From the NCBI RefSeq assembly GCF_008831285.2, contig NC_045144.1, positions 23,081,716 through 23,145,715 on the forward strand: 64,000 nucleotides of DNA. The letters run 5' to 3'. The position numbers and the translations under genes are program-made. Under the pieces are notes generated by a model. The model was given only the letters and a program-made list of their open reading frames with translations, made no database searches and was not told where the DNA came from. Positions 33,991-44,879 of this stretch are shown one piece after another (position 1 is the first letter of the stretch; every line of letters begins with the position of its first letter). Source of the stretch: Nymphaea colorata (taxonomy: Eukaryota; Streptophyta; Magnoliopsida; Nymphaeales; Nymphaeaceae).

Positions 33991-35061
33991 TGTAATCACC
34001 CCAAATTTTTCTAAAAGATTGCGCTTTTTTTACACAAGCGCAAAACCCAAAGTTAGACGCAACTTTCAAATCCAAAATTCAACTTTCAGATCCAAATTAG
34101 ATCTAAAACCTGACTTCAGATCCAAATCGAGCATTTCATACCCAAAATTCGAATCACATTCAGAATGACAAAATTTGAGCATCGCACATGCACAGACCTT
34201 CCCTTTGTTTTAAAAACTCATTTCTCATGCTAAAACGTGTTTTAAACCTAAGTTGCATGCTCGAATGAGTCGACAACTGACTAAACCAAAATCAGATATG
34301 GAGCAAGTTTGGAATCGCTCAAAATGGAGTCAACCGCCCGTTTTTAACAAAAACATTTCTTTTACACCTTTTAAATAAAAAAATGTTTTCTATATAAAGA
34401 ATATTTTTTTTGTTTTTCATTTCATTTTATTAGATTTCATTTGATTTTCTTTAAGTTTAAAAAAAAGGAGTATCACGCGATCGCGTGACGATCGCGGTAA
34501 CGCGGTCGATGTGCTACCGTGTGCGGTTTACCAAGACACCAGGCGTTGTTACGCATGGCGCGCCATAGCGCCCGGGCAGGGGCCTGCGTCGATGCAGGCC
34601 CCTCTCCCCCTCCTTTTTCCTTGCAAAAAAAAAAGACCCTTTGGGTCGGTTTTCAAAAAATTTTGGGTGGGATAGCGCCCTGCCCATACCTCAAAAGGTT
34701 ATTTGCAGGCCTAAAGGCCAATCCCACTTAGTCAAATCCTATTTTTCTAAAAAAAATTGAAAATAATTCAAAAATCTTTGAAATTCGGATGAAAATGTTG
34801 GGGAATTAAAAAAAAAACCAAATTTTGGGTTTTAGGTCCAAAATCCTCTATAAAGACCCCCCCCCCCCCCCCCCATATCCCCTTCTTGGACAAGAATGGC
34901 CCTTGAGAGAAACCCTAGAGTATTCTCACTTGAAGACCTAGGGTTTGTGTTGAGCTCTCTCTCTCTCCCTCTTCCTCTTTTCATTTCTCCTCTTCTCCAA
35001 CTTGGAGCAAGCTACAACTCTCATGGAGACATCCTCTTCATTATCTTGGAGATTCTTTCAA
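33991..35061 (+). repeat. 5' LTR of LARD-like element (right edge estimated)
   Basis: It starts TGTAATCACC, and its first ~410 bp are repeated at 39191-39600 in the same orientation. The middle part (for example 'ggccaatcccacttagtcaaa' near 34720) matches the minus-strand LTR at 59925-61132. Features: a CpG-dense patch at 34473-34580, a TATA-like TATAAAG at 34848-34854, an 18-base C-run (34857-34874), then a pyrimidine-rich leader and a splice-donor-like 'caaggtaagt' at about 35058. The right boundary rests on the point where similarity to the other copy becomes vague. Confidence 0.7.
34473..34488. promoter_or_regulatory. Perfect 16-bp CpG palindrome in LTR
   Basis: TCACGCGATCGCGTGA is its own reverse complement and contains four CpG. 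It lies in a CpG-dense island inside an otherwise AT-rich LTR. The 39191 LTR is truncated before this point; the minus-strand copy has a diverged CpG-rich patch at the equivalent place (about 60465-60505). A regulatory role is inferred. Confidence 0.5.
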
Positions 35062-35074
35062 GGTAAGTCCAAGA

Positions 35075-35430
35075 TCATTTCAAGCATTGCTTCTTTCTTT
35101 ATTTTTCTCTCATCTTCATCTCTCCATGGCCAAAGGAGATAGCACTCAACCTTTTTTTTAGAGACAAGAGGCTATGCTCAAGTGCACCGGAAGCATGTGA
35201 AGATGAGATGATCTTTCGTTTCCATGCTTGAGTCATGTTATTTTATTTCTTGAAAATAGTCTTGCCTTGCTTCCTCTCTTTCTCTCTTCCTCATTTTTTC
35301 ATGGTTAAAGGAGATAGCTCTCAATCTGTATTTTAGAGTCAATAGGCTATGCTCAAATGCACCGGGAGCATGAGAAGATGAGATGATATTTCTTTTCATA
35401 GTTGAATCATGCTCTCTCTCTCTTTCCTTG
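35075..35430 (+). repeat. 176-bp tandem duplication in LARD internal region
   Basis: Two diverged copies share 'aaaggagatagc.ctcaa', 'ggctatgctcaa.tgcaccgg.agcatg' and 'gaagatgagatgat', with the shared 'ggctatgctcaa' at 35170 and 35346. The same motif occurs near the minus-strand copy (59790-59820) and at 61510-61535. Confidence 0.8.
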
Positions 35431-36359
35431 AATATTGCTTTGTTTCAAGTTATTTGATTTTTCCTATCTATACGTGAATGTATGGCGAGAATGAGAGTAT
35501 GGTTTGAGAATTTTTACCTTTATATTAATTTTTGAGGTTGGAACTTGTCCAACTAGGGGAAAACACTCACGAAATATGTACATTTTAATATGTATTTGCA
35601 TGTCATTTTGCTCGGTAGCCTTGACCCCATCGGCATTTCATTACATTGCTTGATGATTATGTTTCCTCTCTTGCATATAAGACTAGTTGAGGAGGATCAA
35701 TCATGTTTACCTAGATCTAGTATCAAGTACAACCTCCTCAATTTAAGGCTTGATTCAAAACAATATTTGCTCTTCTACTTATTTTAATCACCATCTTAGG
35801 CAACATTGCATTAGAGACAACTGATTTTGCATGATTTCTCACATTTCAAAAATTCCTCAATGCCTATTTGTCTCGGTCATTATGTTGTCATGCTTGGTCT
35901 TCGGCGGCAGCACAAGACTAAACATTACAATTAGACCACACCTTGGGTGGGAAGCCCCCTTGTTAGTATCATGAGTGGTAACTTGTGGTATATCGACGAG
36001 AGTCCAAGAAGAAGTAGATAAACGATATCCTTAGTTGCCAAATGAAAAATTTTATGCTCGTACCAAGCCTTTTGGCTAAGGTATATTAGCATATCTTATA
36101 TGGAACAATTTGATTAAACCCAATTCAATTAATGTCCTATGCTCATTTTCCAAATATATGCATGACAGAGGTGGCCTTAGAAAGGGCTAGATGTTTATCA
36201 TTGTATGATGATCGCATGTGCATCTTTCACAATATTTTGATCAATTTAATAATTTTACATTCCGTTTTCTTATTTAAATCAATGTCTCATTCGATTAACT
36301 CAATATAATCTTCAACATGATCACACCATGAGCTCATGCTTTAACCCTACTATCTAAAT

Positions 36360-37750
36360 GACATTGATTTTTCGAATACTGTCATTCAGCAAATCCATTT
36401 ATCATAATTACTTCAAGATCTACATTTTATCATACTTTGCCAATTTCTCATCTATTCGTTTGTCCAAGTTCATATTTCTAAACATGATAGCCAGTTATTG
36501 GCTCAATTACCAGTTTTACATGACTTATGTCATGCATTCTTTTGCCCTCATTTTAGCCAAATATTTTTTTCAAGTTTCAATAATTATGATGTGTCTTTCC
36601 TCACATTTTACCACTTCCATAATTTCATTGGATCATCAATTATTCCTTGGCAAGTCTATTTTTTCTAGAGTTGCTTCGAAATATACATTTTATTATACAT
36701 TGTCAATCCCTTATTTATTTGTCCAACCTCATGACCACCTATTGGCCCAATTACCAACTCAGTTGACTCAGGTCTTGCATTATTTTTCCCTCATTCGTAT
36801 GCAGCCCAATAACTTTCTAGCTTCAATACAGATAGTGTGTCTTGCTTCCCATGGGTCATCAATTATTTTTTGACAAGTCCATCTTTTTGTTGTAGAATTG
36901 CTTCAAAATCTATATTTTATCGTACTTTATCAATCCATCATCATCATTTATTCATTGGTCCGACCACACATTTTCTAATTCAATTACCAACTTTGCTTGG
37001 CTTAGGTTATACATTCTTTTTCCTCATAATTCTCTATCCTCCGTACTCATAGGGTTTATTTCATCGTATTTTACTACTTTCATAATTTGGGACATCGATT
37101 GCTCTTTGTCAATCCATCATTTATTTGTTCGGAATCATATTCTCGAACGTGACTTTGCTTGACAATTTTCTAGAGTCAACAGCCATAGTATATTTTTCTT
37201 CCTATTTTATACTTTCATGATTTTATTGAGTGAGTTATCATTGGATGTTAATCTTTGCTTAATTCGAGTATACTCCATTTTTCAATCAACAGACATGTAC
37301 TCGAGTATACTCTATTGTCAATCATTAGACATGCATGAATTAAACATCATGTATTGATAAATTGCTCGTAATTTTCTTTATTTTCCTATATTATTAACTT
37401 CATATCTTTCTATGAGAATCACTAGTTACCGATCATATTTTTATAATAAATTGCTTTCGTTCAAACTTTGTCTCAATTTCATGTCAAAATTCTTTTATAT
37501 CCAAGTGCAGACATGTGATATTACCTTTCGTTTATTCGTTCATTCTTTGAGGCAACTTCCATTAGTTTCTCCGCCTCAATCTCAGTTCGTGATCAACATG
37601 TGCTTGACTCGGGCTATACATTCATTTTTTTCTCATTTAAATTTAGCCCAATAATTTTTCGGCTTCAATACATATGATGTGTCCTTTTACCATTTTACTA
37701 CTTCCATGATTTTATTGGACCATTGTTTATTCCAAGATTTTTACTAAAGC
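36360..37750 (+). repeat. Degenerate ~250-bp repeats in LARD internal region
   Basis: Landmarks such as 'ttgcttc.aaat.ta.attttat' (36409, 36671, 36897) and 'cttcaata.a.atgatgtgtc' (about 36573, 36817, 37660), together with 'cattttacta/ccacttccat', recur in order. At least four diverged units can be traced. A small two-copy repeat (about 45 bp, 'tcgagtatactc') lies at 37263-37345. Confidence 0.6.
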
Positions 37751-38772
37751 TCTGATTATATTCTATTTTCAATCGTCGGACATTTGATTTTTGATTTATT
37801 CATTCACCTCTGTTGAATCTATATCTTCATGAATCAAACCTCATATATTTATATTTTACTTGAGATTTAACCATTTCAAAACAAAGATTTTCTATTTTTC
37901 TACATTATCTTGATATCTCGCCATGAGAATAACCATATACCAGTCAAAATAGAAATAGAAATTGAAATTTTTCTATATTTTTCTACCAGCATTGCCTCAA
38001 TTTCTTCTCCTTAGAGGCAAAATAGAAATTTTTGCATTCCAAAATTCATATATATGTCATTACATTGCATCCTCATTTTCCTATTAGTAGAAAATATATC
38101 TTCTTTATATAATTTTACTCATACCCTATTTGATTGAGGAAATTTTCATTACTTTCTTCACCAAGACATCAACCATTTATCTTCTACCTAATTCTATTAT
38201 TAATCTTGGCAATTGCTAATACTAGGGCATTTTTTTTATTTTTATTTCAAGACATTTCCAAATTGCTTTTTCAACAAATATTTTTCATGAACAATCATCA
38301 TTGTCCACAGAAAAAAGGATCATATCTCAATCAAATCAACTTAGCAGTTAAGCTAAAGATTTGATCAAGTGCAATTCGGCCGCTAGGTTCAGAGCTTTCT
38401 AAAAGCTAGCTCAACCATGTCACTAGATAAGGGAATTTTATGGAGCAAGTGCAACTTAGCCGTTTGGTTAAGGGCTTTTCAAAGCAAGCTCAACCCAAAC
38501 ATTATTTTGGAGAATTTTAACAAGTTCAAAATCTAGCCTTGGGTGAAAACAAAAATTTCACTAAAAGCACTCGAGGTGATAGGAAATTTTCTTGCCACAA
38601 CCAATGAAGGAGCAACACGGTTTCATTCCTTGCTTCAACAAAGGTATTCGAGTTGATGAGGGTTCTTTCCGGGCATTGTCGCTTGTTATGGACCAACCCA
38701 TTCAGGAAATGGGTAAAACTTGAAATTATGGACAAAAGAGCAACCCACACAAGCAAGCTGAAGCAACCCATG

Positions 38773-39095
38773 CAGGTAAAGGGGTTAAACCTGCACTGCA
38801 AGCCAAAGTAAGTCACGCAGGTAAAGGGGTTAAACCTACACTATAAGCCAAAGTAACCCACATAGGTAAAGGGGTTAAACCTGCACTACAAGCCAACGCA
38901 GCCCACACAGATAAAGGGTTGAACCTACAAGCCAACGCAACGCACACAGGTAAGGGGCTAAAATTGCGATGAAAGTCAAGGCAACCCATTCAGGGGGTTA
39001 AACCTGAATCTGATATCGGCAAACCCGCGCAGACAAAGGGTTAAACCTGCGACATTAACTCAAACAACCCACTCAGGTAAGGGGTTAAGCCTGAT
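38773..39095 (+). repeat. Eight-unit ~45-bp array with palindromic core
   Basis: Cores of the form CAGGTaaaggggttaAACCTG begin at about 38773, 38818, 38863, 38908, 38947, 38991, 39030 and 39074 (spacing 39-45 bp), separated by 'cactacaagccaa.g.aaccca'. CAGGT and ACCTG are complementary, so each unit can form a small hairpin. The array ends about 80 bp before the polypurine tract. The same array, six units, occurs inverted at 61230-61456. Confidence 0.85.
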
Positions 39096-39177
39096 ATATT
39101 TCTCCCAACATGTTTTGTTTGAAAAATTTGTGGTGCTTATCTTTGTCACTAAGCACGGCTAACACCGGCTTAGTAAT

Positions 39178-39190
39178 AAAGAGGGACATC
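39178..39190 (+). other. Polypurine tract of LARD-like element
   Basis: 'aaagagggacatc' lies directly before the LTR start TGTAATCACC. The minus-strand copy has 'aaagaggggcatc' at the same place. Confidence 0.7.
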
Positions 39191-39600
39191 TGTAATCACC
39201 TAAGATTTTTCTAAAAGATTGTGTTATTTTACTCAAGCACAAAACCCAAAGTTAGACGCAAGATTCAAATACAAAATCCAACTTTCAGATCTAAATTAGA
39301 ACCAAAACCTGAGTTCAGATCCAAGTCAAGCATTTCAGACCCAAAATTCGAATCGCATTCAAAACAACAAAATTTGAGCATCACGCGTGCACGGACCTTC
39401 CCTTTGTTTTAAACTCATTTCACATGCCAAAACATGTTTTAAACCTAAGTCGCATGCTCAAACGAGTGGACAACTGACTAAACCAAAATCAGATTTGGAG
39501 CAAGTTCAGAATCGCTCAAAATGGAGTCGATTGCCCATTTTTAACAAAAACTTTTCTTTTACACATTTTAAATTAAAAAAAAAATGTTTTCTATATAATG
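39191..39600 (+). repeat. 3' LTR of LARD-like element (truncated)
   Basis: It matches the first ~410 bp of the 5' LTR (33991-34400) closely, including 'cccaaagttagacgcaa' and 'ctaaaccaaaatcagat', then breaks off at 'ttctatataa' where unrelated sequence begins. About 650 bp of the LTR is missing. Confidence 0.85.
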
Positions 39601-40700
39601 AGCCAACTCTACCCTTGCTGTGACGACCATAATTAATGTAAGAAGGTAACTGCTTGACTCTTTGTGTTCAATATGCGTTGACCGATCTTTATATATATTT
39701 CCAAGAGCTATGACAAATTCTCTGTTATAGTTTTGAATTAATAAAGATAATTCGGGAAGGCGAACAAAAGTTGTTCTCTAATACTTTTCATTTTTGGTAT
39801 TCCTTTCCAATTCATATAACCTAAGATAGTGCAAATAATAATGCTAGGCTAATTGGTATGTATAATAAATATGGCGGAATAATCATTTTTCAAATAAAGT
39901 TGTCAAGTTTTTTGTGGAAATTCAAGAAGGTCAATAAAAGGCAGAGCATATTATATATTAAAGTGGGGAAACCAGCAACCCTAACAAGCAAGTCGCCCAT
40001 AACATAACAAAAGGCGTGTCGCTTGGTGACAAGATTTAAAATTGCCCTGTTGCCTTTCAAATACCCTCCAATAACATTATTACGAAAACGACTCCAATTC
40101 TGAAGCTGGTTATAAATGTGGGCACGACAATTTAATACGCCAATATAATGGTGGTGGAAAATGCCTTTAGTTAATAGAAAAAAGAACTTTTGTAAGTACA
40201 GATAAGATCGAATGACTGTGTCAATGGTAAATGTAAATCGAAACAGCAAACAAACATCTTCATTTTTTTTGTCTCAATTTATGTTGTTATCTCAGTCTCT
40301 TCATGTTGCATTGTCATGCCTATTATTTCATGCTCTTATTGTTATTTCGTACACATTTTCTCATATCCATTATATCATATACCTGTCATTATCTTTATAC
40401 CTGAGTCATTATCTCATATTCATTTATTTTACTATGCTTTTTCATTATCGAACACCATTCCATATCATATCTCATGTCCATAACGTTTGAGATCATAGTT
40501 ATGAGACAAAGTATAGAGATATGAAATAATGAAAAAAGATATGTGATAATGATAGGTTAAGAATGTCACTGTACACGTACAATGCTGAAGTAAATATACT
40601 CCACCTATGATGTAGATACGTTGTGTACATAGTGGCGTACTCCTCCAATTCCGATGACCAGAAATAAATTATAGTCTTCCGTCCCCCACCCCTTTCCCAT
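39601..40700. other. No gene recognised
   Basis: Spacer between the truncated LTR and LecRK copy 2. Frames of about 90-120 codons at 39890-40490 lack signatures. A 'catta.ctcata' reiteration occurs near 40330-40480. Confidence 0.4.
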
Positions 40701-40790
40701 CCACACTTCTTATAAGAAAGCGTCCACTGACGCCAAACCGTGGAAACGAAAAGGTTGCGTTTTTTGTGATTTTCAGCCGTCTTCTCTGTC
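40701..40790 (+). promoter_or_regulatory. Proximal promoter/5' leader of LecRK copy 2
   Basis: TTATAAGA at 40710-40717 lies 80 bp before the ATG in a TATA-like setting. The following leader aligns with that of copy 1. Core promoter function is inferred. Confidence 0.45.
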
Positions 40791-42419
40791 ATGGCCCTTC
40801 CCCGTTCAAGGTTCCTTCTCATCTTCCTTGTTCACATTCTTGCTCATATCTGCAGATCACCTGCAACTTCACTCAACAGCACCTTTCTCTTCAACCGCTT
40901 CAGCCCCTCAGACCTGAACCTATCCGACTCTGCAACTGTTACGAGAACGGGGGCTCTTTCCCTGACCAACGGTCACCTTGCCACGAATCCAGGCATCAAA
41001 GGCCACGCGTTCTACCCTGCCATTCTGCAGTTCAAAAAGCCTCCTGGTGCTAAGAAAACCAAATCGTTCAGTACCTGTTTCGTGTTCGAAATCGTATCCC
41101 AGTTCCCGGAGTCAGGCGGCCATGGCTTCGCATTCGTCCTGGCGCCGGCCACCAACTTCTCGCAGGCCACCGGAGGCAGCTACCTCGGCCTTTTCAACGG
41201 TGAGAACAACGGAAACCCAGCCAATCATGTATTTGCAGTTGAATTCGACACGGTTCAACAAGAAAAAATGAATGATAAAGATGGAAACCATGTGGGCATC
41301 GACGTGAACGGTGCCAACTCCAGTTTCTCGAAGCCTGCCACTTACTATACTGAGTTTGGCAAGAAAGAAAAAGTGGTTCTTGACAGCCAGACTTCCATTC
41401 AGGCATGGATAGAATACGATGGGCAGGGAAAGCAACTTAATGTCACCATAGCTCCATTGTCACACCCGCTCAAGCCTAACCGTTCCCTCATATCATATTC
41501 CATTGATCTATCCCCTGTTCTGCTTGAACACATGTATGTTGGATTCTCTGCTGGCATTCAAAAGCTAGAAAGCAAGCACTATATCTTGGCATGGAGATTT
41601 CCGATGGACGGAAACGCACCAGAATTGGACCTCTCACGCCTTCCTTCTATTCCTCGGGATCGTACTCCACTATGGAAGTCTTTTAAGCTGTTCCTTTTCA
41701 TTTCTGCAGCATTAGTGGCCCTGTTATTTCTCATCTTCAAGGTTGGCATATCTTATTTGACCAAGAGGAAGAGGAAGCTCACGTCTGAGAAGATAGAAGG
41801 ATGGGAGATGGACTACCCACATAGGCTCCCCTACAAGAAAATCTACAGGGCAACTAAAGGTTTCAAGGAAGAGTTGGGGAAAGGAGGCTTTGGCAGTGTC
41901 TACAAAGGTGTGCTGCCCAGAAGCAGAATCGAGGTTGCAGTGAAGAAAGTCTCACATTGTTCAAAGCAGGGGATGAGGGAATTTGTGGCAGAAGTGTCAA
42001 TCTTGCGGAGGATGAGGCACAGAAACCTGGTCCAATTGCATGGTTGGTGTAGACGAGGAGAAGATCTACTCCTGGTTTATGAGTTCATGCAGAACGGGAG
42101 TCTAGACAGTCATCTTTTTGGGACGAAAGGGAGCAGGCTGAGTTGGGAACAGAGGTTCAAGATTCTAAAGGGAATTGCTTTAGGCTTGCTGTATCTTCAC
42201 GAAGAGTGGGAGCAAGTGGTCGTGCATAGAGATGTTAAAGCAAGTAACGTTTTGTTGGATGGTGATCTAAATGGCAGGTTGGGTGACTTTGGGCTTGCCA
42301 GACTCTATGACCATGGTACCAATCCCAAGACTACCCACGTCGTTGGTAGTCTAGGTTACATGGCGCCGGAGCTCTCTCGCACCAGCAAATCCACGACGAG
42401 CTCCGATGTGTACTCATAG
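40791..42419 (+). CDS. LecRK copy 2, first reading frame (truncated kinase)
   Basis: 542 residues from the conserved ATG to the first stop. It would give a membrane-anchored lectin receptor with an incomplete kinase C-lobe: catalytic loop, DFG and APE are present, but the region after subdomain IX is lost. If the two deletions are assembly errors, the true gene is one uninterrupted frame over 40791-42888. Confidence 0.55.
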   Translation: MALPRSRFLLIFLVHILAHICRSPATSLNSTFLFNRFSPSDLNLSDSATVTRTGALSLTNGHLATNPGIKGHAFYPAILQFKKPPGAKKTKSFSTCFVFEIVSQFPESGGHGFAFVLAPATNFSQATGGSYLGLFNGENNGNPANHVFAVEFDTVQQEKMNDKDGNHVGIDVNGANSSFSKPATYYTEFGKKEKVVLDSQTSIQAWIEYDGQGKQLNVTIAPLSHPLKPNRSLISYSIDLSPVLLEHMYVGFSAGIQKLESKHYILAWRFPMDGNAPELDLSRLPSIPRDRTPLWKSFKLFLFISAALVALLFLIFKVGISYLTKRKRKLTSEKIEGWEMDYPHRLPYKKIYRATKGFKEELGKGGFGSVYKGVLPRSRIEVAVKKVSHCSKQGMREFVAEVSILRRMRHRNLVQLHGWCRRGEDLLLVYEFMQNGSLDSHLFGTKGSRLSWEQRFKILKGIALGLLYLHEEWEQVVVHRDVKASNVLLDGDLNGRLGDFGLARLYDHGTNPKTTHVVGSLGYMAPELSRTSKSTTSSDVYS

Positions 42420-42424
42420 GTGCC

Positions 42425-42730
42425 TTGCTCCTAGAGGTGGCCTGTGGAAGGAGGCCAATTGAGCCCGAAAGGCCCTCTGACAAGATGATTCTGGTGGAGT
42501 TGGTCCACTCTATGTGGAAAGGTGGACGAATACTGGACGCCATGGATAAAAGGCTCGGAACGAGCTTTGTCGTCGAGGAAGCAGAGCTTGTGCTGAAGCT
42601 TGGCCTGCTGTGTTCACAGAGTGCACCTGAATCAAGGCCAAACATGCGGCAGTTGACTCAGTTTCTTAATGGGGATGTGCCGCTACAAGATCTAGAACAC
42701 CAGAATCTGGGTATCCACGATCAAGCATGA
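42425..42730 (+). pseudogene. LecRK copy 2, C-lobe fragment in shifted frame
   Basis: It continues the kinase after the first deletion: LLLEVACGRRPIEPE, 'AMDKRLG', 'LVLKLGLLCSQSAPESRPNMRQL'. It has no start codon of its own in a plausible position and is part of the same gene. Confidence 0.8.
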
Positions 42731-42888
42731 ACCAACTCCTTCTGCAGTATCCATCTTCGGATCAGGGATCGTCAACTTCGGCAAGCTCAGTCTCATCCGA
42801 GAAGGCATCGTCAACCTCAGGAAACTCGGACCCATACAGGAAGGTATCATCTGCTCCGGGAAGGGTAACTATGGCTTGTGACGTATGA

Positions 42889-44165
42889 AGACAATTCTCA
42901 ACACGTCATTTCCGAGGCATCGGAAAAGTCATATTGGATCAGTGAATTGGCAAAGTAGCAGAATAGCATATTTTGCTTGACTTTCATGGCTTGTACATTG
43001 ACAAGACCTATGACGTTATTTTCTGAAAGCTGGGTCCTCCAGGCCACCTACCTCAAGCAAAATGTTTGCATTATTTAATACCAGCACCGTCATATCAATG
43101 CCACGTAGCTGAGTCGATTTTTTTCCAGAACTTTTCTTCAGGATGGTGTTGGAGTTCAACGTCTTGACCCGGTCTTCCGTCTATCGGTGAATAAATTTAG
43201 AGGTCCATTTTCTCATTTTTGTATTCGTCTATCTTTACTTTGGTCATGCGTTCTACATGTATGTTTCGAATAATACTTGTGAAAATATATTCTTATGAAT
43301 ATAAATTAGTTCCTCATTGACCATTATCTTCACTACTCGCAGGTTGTGGTAGCCATGGCACAGAAAATTCTCTCTTCCAACGCCAGATTTAGACATAGCA
43401 TGCATTTTGTTTCTTACTCTTTAAGCGACATGATTATCATCAACTACAACACAGTGCCCAGTTGTTGCCTTTCTTTCATTGCCCTAGGCCCAGTAGTTTA
43501 GTTTTTGCAAATTAGGGTAGCTTACCCTTTTCTGACAGCATTTTTGATATTAGGTTAGGTGATATCAATAAACTAAACCATCAAACAAGCCTTTTCTATT
43601 GCACAACTTCTGATTTGGATTTAGTAACTTCACTAGAATCTTAATTGCGATAAGCATCAATTATATATATATATCTTCGGGCTTATATATCAAAATACCT
43701 ACAGTGTACTTTTGCATGAGATAGGTGAATAGCTTTTCTACAATGAATAATTTATAAAATCAAAGAATACTATTATAATTACCTTAGCTAGATTTTCAAA
43801 AGAAGTACACTTATGCGCTCAACAAATGATCAAATAAAAAGAATGCTCCGTACCTTTTGAACTTCATAAAAAGGCCATTAGCTTGTGCTTCAAACCCCCA
43901 TACAGCAATTTCTCCTATTAAAAGTATTAAAATAATAATATACGAAATGTCCTTTCTTTGACTAATTAGAAAAAATATAAGATAAAAAGAAAACAGCCTT
44001 TACTAAACGATGAGGATAGACAACAACCCTCAACGTTCGAAAGGGCAATGGCCATGGCGAAGTCTTGACACCTCTGCTAAAAGAGTCAACGACATACCCT
44101 CGCTGTGCTGCCAGGGGTAACCATCACCTTTTGTTGGACATCAAAGGGCTGACAAACCCTTGCCA
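42889..44165. other. LecRK copy 2 3' flank, then AT-rich spacer
   Basis: The first ~110 bp align with the 3' flank of copy 1. The rest shows no gene. A short TATA run lies at 43662-43673. Confidence 0.45.
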
Positions 44166-44173
44166 CTAGAAAG

Positions 44174-44356
44174 CAAGGGCGGAGGCAGGGGGCGGGTAGA
44201 GCCATGGCCCCCTACACCACCCCTTTAGATTTTTAAAATTTCAAAAAATTATATGTAAATTTTAGTTTAACTTATATAAAAAATATGAAAAAATAATTGT
44301 GGTGTACTTATTAAAATTTTAGCCCCTGCAACAAAAAATTTCTGGTTCCACCCCTG
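44174..44356. mobile_element. hAT-type MITE, second copy
   Basis: A 183-bp element starting CAAGGGCGGAGGCAGGGG and ending TTCTGGTTCCACCCCTG. It is flanked by CTAGAAAG (44166-44173) and CTAGCAAG (44357-44364), an 8-bp target duplication with one difference. Its left end matches the inverted right end of the MITE at 20681-20871, so it is the same family in opposite orientation. Confidence 0.85.
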
Positions 44357-44879
44357 CTAGCAAGGGCAGTGAGGGTCGATTGTGACCATTGTTCGCTGCC
44401 CAACAACCGTTCCCACACAGTCCAGCAAGGGCAGGAAGGCAACTCCAGCTCCCTGGACAGCGAAGGATCGTCGAGCCTAGTGGGTGGAGAGGGAAGGTAT
44501 GTTATGCAATTTTAGGGGTGTTGCCTTCACTCCTCATGTCAGGATCTAAAGCAGTTGAAAGAGAGACGTTGAAAATGCTTTTGGAAAGCTGACCTTCTTA
44601 GGAAGTATTACTCGTGTCTCATTCTCTCTTCCTACCCTTGTCATAACAGATCTTCTTTTTATGTTCATATAGCCTCAACATATAATATCGATGTATCCCT
44701 GACAGATTCCACTTCCCTTTTCAACTGTGGATTTAGGCTGTGAATGCCGAACCACATAATAGCCTTTGTTCGGTGCTGATTGTGTGGTTGCTTTCCCATT
44801 TTTTTCTCACTTTAACATGGTATTTAACGCTGAAGTTCAGATCTCTCACTGTGCCATGGCAGTCATTCTGCGGGTAGAT

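Larger units (their letters stand above)
35062..39177 (+). mobile_element. Non-coding internal region of LARD-like LTR element
   Basis: About 4.1 kb lies between the two LTRs. It holds no gag, protease, integrase or RT motif in any frame. Instead it contains a 176-bp duplication, a degenerate ~250-bp array and a 45-bp array, each listed separately. Large non-coding LTR elements of this kind are called LARDs and depend on proteins from autonomous relatives. A primer-binding site after the 5' LTR was not recognised. Long open frames such as 36358-36873 arise from repeats and show no domain. Confidence 0.65.
40791..42888 (+). pseudogene. L-type lectin receptor-like kinase, copy 2 (two frameshifts)
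   Basis: Same layout as copy 1: signal peptide (1-25), legume-lectin domain (27-277) with VEFDT and NHVGIDVN, intact Trp codon at the position of copy 1's stop, membrane helix (about 299-321), KRKRK, and kinase with GKGGFG (363-368), K385, HRD (D481), DFG (D499) and GYMAPE. The first frame (542 residues) ends at TAG 42417-42419, because one base is missing from the codon after DVYS. The next frame carries LLLEVACGRRPIEPE and the kinase C-lobe to TGA 42728-42730, where another base is missing. A third frame then continues into a Ser-rich tail (SSTSASSVSSEKASS) with its own stop at 42886-42888, a tail type usual for LecRKs. Losing only two bases suggests recent decay or sequence errors. As written, the kinase lacks subdomains X-XI. 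Confidence 0.85.

Noticed and set aside
34857-34874. 18-base C-run
   Set aside because: A homopolymer, likely slippage or sequencing artefact; it lies just after the TATA-like box but is not kept in the minus-strand copy.
36358-36873. 171-codon open frame, one of the longest outside the LecRKs
   Set aside because: It lies inside a degenerate tandem array of the LARD-like element, has pyrimidine-driven composition and no recognisable domain.
38773-39095. Regularly spaced repeats as a CRISPR array
   Set aside because: The spacers are themselves repeated, there are no cas genes, and the array is inside a plant retroelement and recurs in another copy.
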